A stretch of 64,000 bases of DNA from Nitrospirota bacterium (GTDB taxonomy: Bacteria; Nitrospirota; Thermodesulfovibrionia; UBA6902): NCBI GenBank assembly GCA_016234115.1, contig JACRHD010000005.1:1-64000 (forward strand), written 5' to 3'. Position 1 is the first letter of the stretch; the number at the start of each line of letters is the position of its first letter. The notes under the pieces were generated by a model that was not told where the DNA came from, did no database searches, and saw only the letters and a program-made list of their open reading frames with translations. Below are positions 61,450-64,000 of this stretch, in pieces. A program made the position numbers and the translations under genes.

Positions 61450-63858
61450 ATGAAAAACAGGGAAATAGCAGCGCGCGTATCAGATCATTCCCATGAAATT
61501 TTCAGGGCCGTCTTCTTCCAGTCTCCCGTAGGAATCGAGATTTATAATCAGGAGGGGCTGCTGATCGATGCGAACACGGCATGCCTGAAAATATTCGGAG
61601 TGGAAAGTGTCGAAGAAGTCAGGGGCTTCAGGCTCTTCGACGACCCGAACCTTCCGGCTGATGCGAAGACCAGGCTCCTCAACGGCGAGGCAGTGAAATA
61701 CGAGTCGGAATTCAACTTCGATATCATAAGTAAAATGTCATTATACCCGACTTCAAGGAACGGGAATTGTTATATCGATTGTCATATACAGCCGTTACTG
61801 ACGGACGAAGACGGTTTCTCGGGTTTCATAGTACACGTCATGGACATCACCGAGCGCAGGAGGGCGGAAAACGACCTGAAACGGAGTGAGGGTCTCCTTG
61901 CTGAATCGCAGAGGGTCGCCAGCATAGGAAGCTGGGAATGGGACATCGCCACAAACAGGTTGAAATGGTCGGATGAAGTTTACACTCTTTATGGATTGGA
62001 CCGCGAAAAGGTCGTCCCTACATATGAAATAGTCCTTGAAACCCTGCACCCCGATTACAGAGAGTCTTTCATCAGGGACATAGATGAAGCGCTCAACCGG
62101 CGAAAACCCTTCGATAGGGAATACTGCCTTGTCCGGCCGGACGGGAGCGAGAGATTTACGCACACAAAAGGAAAAGTATATTGCGACAAGGCGGGCAACC
62201 CGGTGAGAATGATGGGAGTGGTACAGGATATCACGAAACGCAAACGCGTCGAAATCGCTCTGCGCGGCAGCGAAGAGAAATTCCGCACGATTTTCAGCAG
62301 CGCCGGCATAGGCATCGCTCTGTCGGACATTGACAGGACCATTATTGATTGCAATCCCGCGCTGGAAAAACTGCTTGGCTATTCACGAGAAGAGCTCATC
62401 GGTAAATCAATAGCCGACATCAGCCATCCTGAGGATGAAGCCGCAAATATCGTAATCTCCAAAACAAGCCTGGCTGAGCGGCAGGAACACTTCCGGATAG
62501 AAAAACGTTATATCCGGAAAGACGGCGAAGTCATTCACGGTCTCCTGTCGGTTTCCAATATTTTCACTGCCGGAGGCGAGCCTGAATTCCTGATCGGAGT
62601 GATAGAGGACATCACGGAGCGCAAGAAATACGAGGAAGCGCTCATGAAAATCGAGCGCCGTTATCGCATGTTTCTTGACTCCACCACCGACGTATCATTT
62701 CTCAAAGATGATAATTTTCGTTATGTAATCGTCAATAAGGCGTTCACTTCCCTTATGGGGAAAACAAAGCGGGAAATTATCGGCAAGACCGATTTTGAGC
62801 TGAGCCCGCCGGACGTGGCTGAATTCTGCAGACAGTCCGACATCAGGGCGCTGAAATCGGATGGCGTGGTGACAGGCGAAGAGGTCGCGGGTAACAGGAT
62901 ACTGGAAGTCAGGAAATTCCGCGTGGACATAGGAAACGGCAAATTCGGAATAGGCTCGCTCGTCAGGGACATCACCGACCAGAGACGCATGGAGGAGGCC
63001 ATTGAAAAATCCCACCAGGTGCTCCTCAATGTGCTTGACGGGATCGATGCCATTGTATACGTCGCCGATATGGAGACTTATGAAGTCCTCTATGCCAACA
63101 AATATGTGAAAAACCATTTCGGCGACATAACCGGCAATATATGCTGGAAGACTATTCAAACCGGACAGACCGGGCCCTGCCCTTTCTGTACCAATCATAA
63201 ACTGCTTACGCCTGAAGGCCTTCCCGCGGCCGCCTGCCACTGGGAATTCCGCAACACTGTTAACGACAGATGGTATGACATTCGCGACAGGGCGATAGAG
63301 TGGCGGGACGGCCGCACAGTCAGGCTTGAGATAGCAAATGATATTACCGAACTCAAGGAAGCGGAGGCAACACTGCGCTCCATGTCCTTTGTCGACGACC
63401 TGACGGGTCTTTATAACCGGAGGGGGTTTTTAACGCTGGCTGAACAGCAATTGAAGACCGCCCACCGTGAGAAGAAAGAGCTGCTGCTGATATTCGCCGA
63501 TCTCGACAACATGAAATGGACCAATGATTCTTTCGGTCATCTCACGGGTGATAAGACCTTAAAGGATGTGGCCGGAATACTGAGAGAGACCTTCAGGGAA
63601 TCCGACATTATTGCGCGGGTAGGCGGTGATGAATTCGTAATTCTTGCGATGGAAGATCCTGAGGCCGGTTCGGTATCTCTTATTAGTCGTTTAGAGTCCC
63701 GCATAGGCGCGTACAATTCCGAAAAGAGATTGTTTAACCTTGCCCTGAGCCTGGGAATAACGCGCTATGATCCTGACAACCCCTCCTCCCTTGATGAATT
63801 AATGAACAGGGCGGACGCAATGATGTACAGACAGAAGAATGAGAAGAAAAAAAGCTGA
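61450..63858 (+). CDS. Multi-PAS diguanylate cyclase
   Basis: 802 residues with no membrane helix. Five PAS domains lie at about residues 15-135, 145-265, 275-392, 400-520 and 525-640. They have PAC tails (HVMDITERRRAENDL, GVVQDITKRKRVEIAL, GVIEDITERKKYEEAL). The last PAS contains CWKTIQTGQTGPCPFC, a cysteine cluster that may hold a metal or act as a redox switch. The GGDEF domain (about 650-800) has SFVDDLTGLYNRRGF, an intact GGDEF and an RESD inhibitory site five residues before it, so it should make c-di-GMP and be product-inhibited. AAGGAG lies upstream. It is a cytosolic sensor; the ligand is unknown. Confidence 0.92.
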   Translation: MKNREIAARVSDHSHEIFRAVFFQSPVGIEIYNQEGLLIDANTACLKIFGVESVEEVRGFRLFDDPNLPADAKTRLLNGEAVKYESEFNFDIISKMSLYPTSRNGNCYIDCHIQPLLTDEDGFSGFIVHVMDITERRRAENDLKRSEGLLAESQRVASIGSWEWDIATNRLKWSDEVYTLYGLDREKVVPTYEIVLETLHPDYRESFIRDIDEALNRRKPFDREYCLVRPDGSERFTHTKGKVYCDKAGNPVRMMGVVQDITKRKRVEIALRGSEEKFRTIFSSAGIGIALSDIDRTIIDCNPALEKLLGYSREELIGKSIADISHPEDEAANIVISKTSLAERQEHFRIEKRYIRKDGEVIHGLLSVSNIFTAGGEPEFLIGVIEDITERKKYEEALMKIERRYRMFLDSTTDVSFLKDDNFRYVIVNKAFTSLMGKTKREIIGKTDFELSPPDVAEFCRQSDIRALKSDGVVTGEEVAGNRILEVRKFRVDIGNGKFGIGSLVRDITDQRRMEEAIEKSHQVLLNVLDGIDAIVYVADMETYEVLYANKYVKNHFGDITGNICWKTIQTGQTGPCPFCTNHKLLTPEGLPAAACHWEFRNTVNDRWYDIRDRAIEWRDGRTVRLEIANDITELKEAEATLRSMSFVDDLTGLYNRRGFLTLAEQQLKTAHREKKELLLIFADLDNMKWTNDSFGHLTGDKTLKDVAGILRETFRESDIIARVGGDEFVILAMEDPEAGSVSLISRLESRIGAYNSEKRLFNLALSLGITRYDPDNPSSLDELMNRADAMMYRQKNEKKKS

Positions 63859-63859
63859 C

Positions 63860-63894
63860 CCGGCAGGGGCGACCCGCCGGGTCGCCCCTGCCGG
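63860..63894. terminator. Strong bidirectional hairpin terminator
   Basis: CCGGCAGGGGCGACCC and GGGTCGCCCCTGCCGG pair perfectly (16 bp) around a GCC loop, between the convergent PAS/GGDEF gene and the membrane-protein gene at the right edge. Confidence 0.75.
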
Positions 63895-63898
63895 ATTC

Positions 63899-64000
63899 TT
63901 AACTCTCTTTTAGCGGCGATTCTACAGGCTTCAAAACCAGTATCCTTACGGCTTCAAAGATTAATAATACACTCAGAAATAACAGGATGACGCCGAAGAC
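63899..64000 (-). CDS. 3' end of a membrane protein (partial)
   Basis: A stop-free frame enters from the right edge and ends TAA at 63899. The 33 visible residues are a hydrophobic helix (VFGVILLFLSVLLIFEAV) followed by RILVLKPVESPLKES. It ends five bases from the terminator hairpin, as expected for a real gene end. Too little is visible to name a family. Confidence 0.6.
   Translation of the reverse strand, partial: VFGVILLFLSVLLIFEAVRILVLKPVESPLKES

Overview
The window reads as a chromosomal stretch of a Gram-negative, motile, respiratory bacterium, about 50-55% GC by eye. BamA, OmpH and the lipid A genes establish an outer membrane. A giant multihaem cytochrome, a ResB-type cytochrome assembly protein, sigma-54 two-component systems, the GeoRSP radical-SAM set and a selenium-type YedE point to an anaerobic or microaerophilic Nitrospirota-like or Desulfuromonadota-like lineage. 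That placement is inference; no rRNA is present.

Layout. 1-2970 (minus): 5' part of a secreted NHL-repeat protein whose C-terminal part carries MopE-like repeats and continues off the left edge. 3660-12255 (plus): envelope block bamA, ompH, lpxD, fabZ, lpxA, lpxI, gnnA, gnnB. The gnnAB pair next to lpxA predicts lipid A built on a 2,3-diamino sugar with amide-linked acyl chains. 12493-14708 (plus): DsrE-like protein, TusA-like protein and a FadL-type channel, preceded by a parS-like palindrome and a sigma-54-like site. 14870-16893 (minus): motA-motB behind a FliA-type promoter. Then a DUF6485 protein and tRNA-Leu(CAA).

17600-20102 (minus): cupin, PqqD-like, radical SAM/SPASM and SPASM-only genes (GeoRSP system), all overlapping. 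20182-25634 (minus): permease with an extra C-terminal domain, YedE, TPR protein, PhnD-like lipoprotein and ResB-like protein. 25854-45470 (minus): an export cluster led by a cytochrome with 32 CxxCH plus 5 variant haem motifs. It is followed by a 2433-residue SBBP/FN3 protein, two beta-helix proteins, two carboxypeptidase-regulatory-like proteins and an OpuAC-like binding protein. Together they look like a surface or extracellular electron-transfer assembly.

46230-54175: two sigma-54 two-component pairs around an adenosine-specific kinase family gene. 54256-58617: ABC-2 permease, UMF1-type MFS transporter, DUF116, a PD-(D/E)XK-like protein, a 55-residue Cys protein and a PilZ protein. 58863-60047 (minus): a YeeE/YedE-family transporter interrupted by one in-frame TGA exactly where the family has its conserved Gly-Gly-Cys. 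A good bacterial SECIS-like hairpin follows the TGA, so this is a probable unrecognised selenoprotein. The right end holds small HicB-like and DUF1059 genes, an HPF-cold-shock fusion, a five-PAS diguanylate cyclase and the 3' end of a membrane protein.

A striking background feature is a set of inverted-repeat cassettes made of degenerate 7-12 base 'words', different in each cassette. They occupy most intergenic gaps and in several places run into coding sequence (lpxD C-terminus, lpxI N-terminus, signal peptide of the giant FN3 protein, a beta-helix linker, and others).
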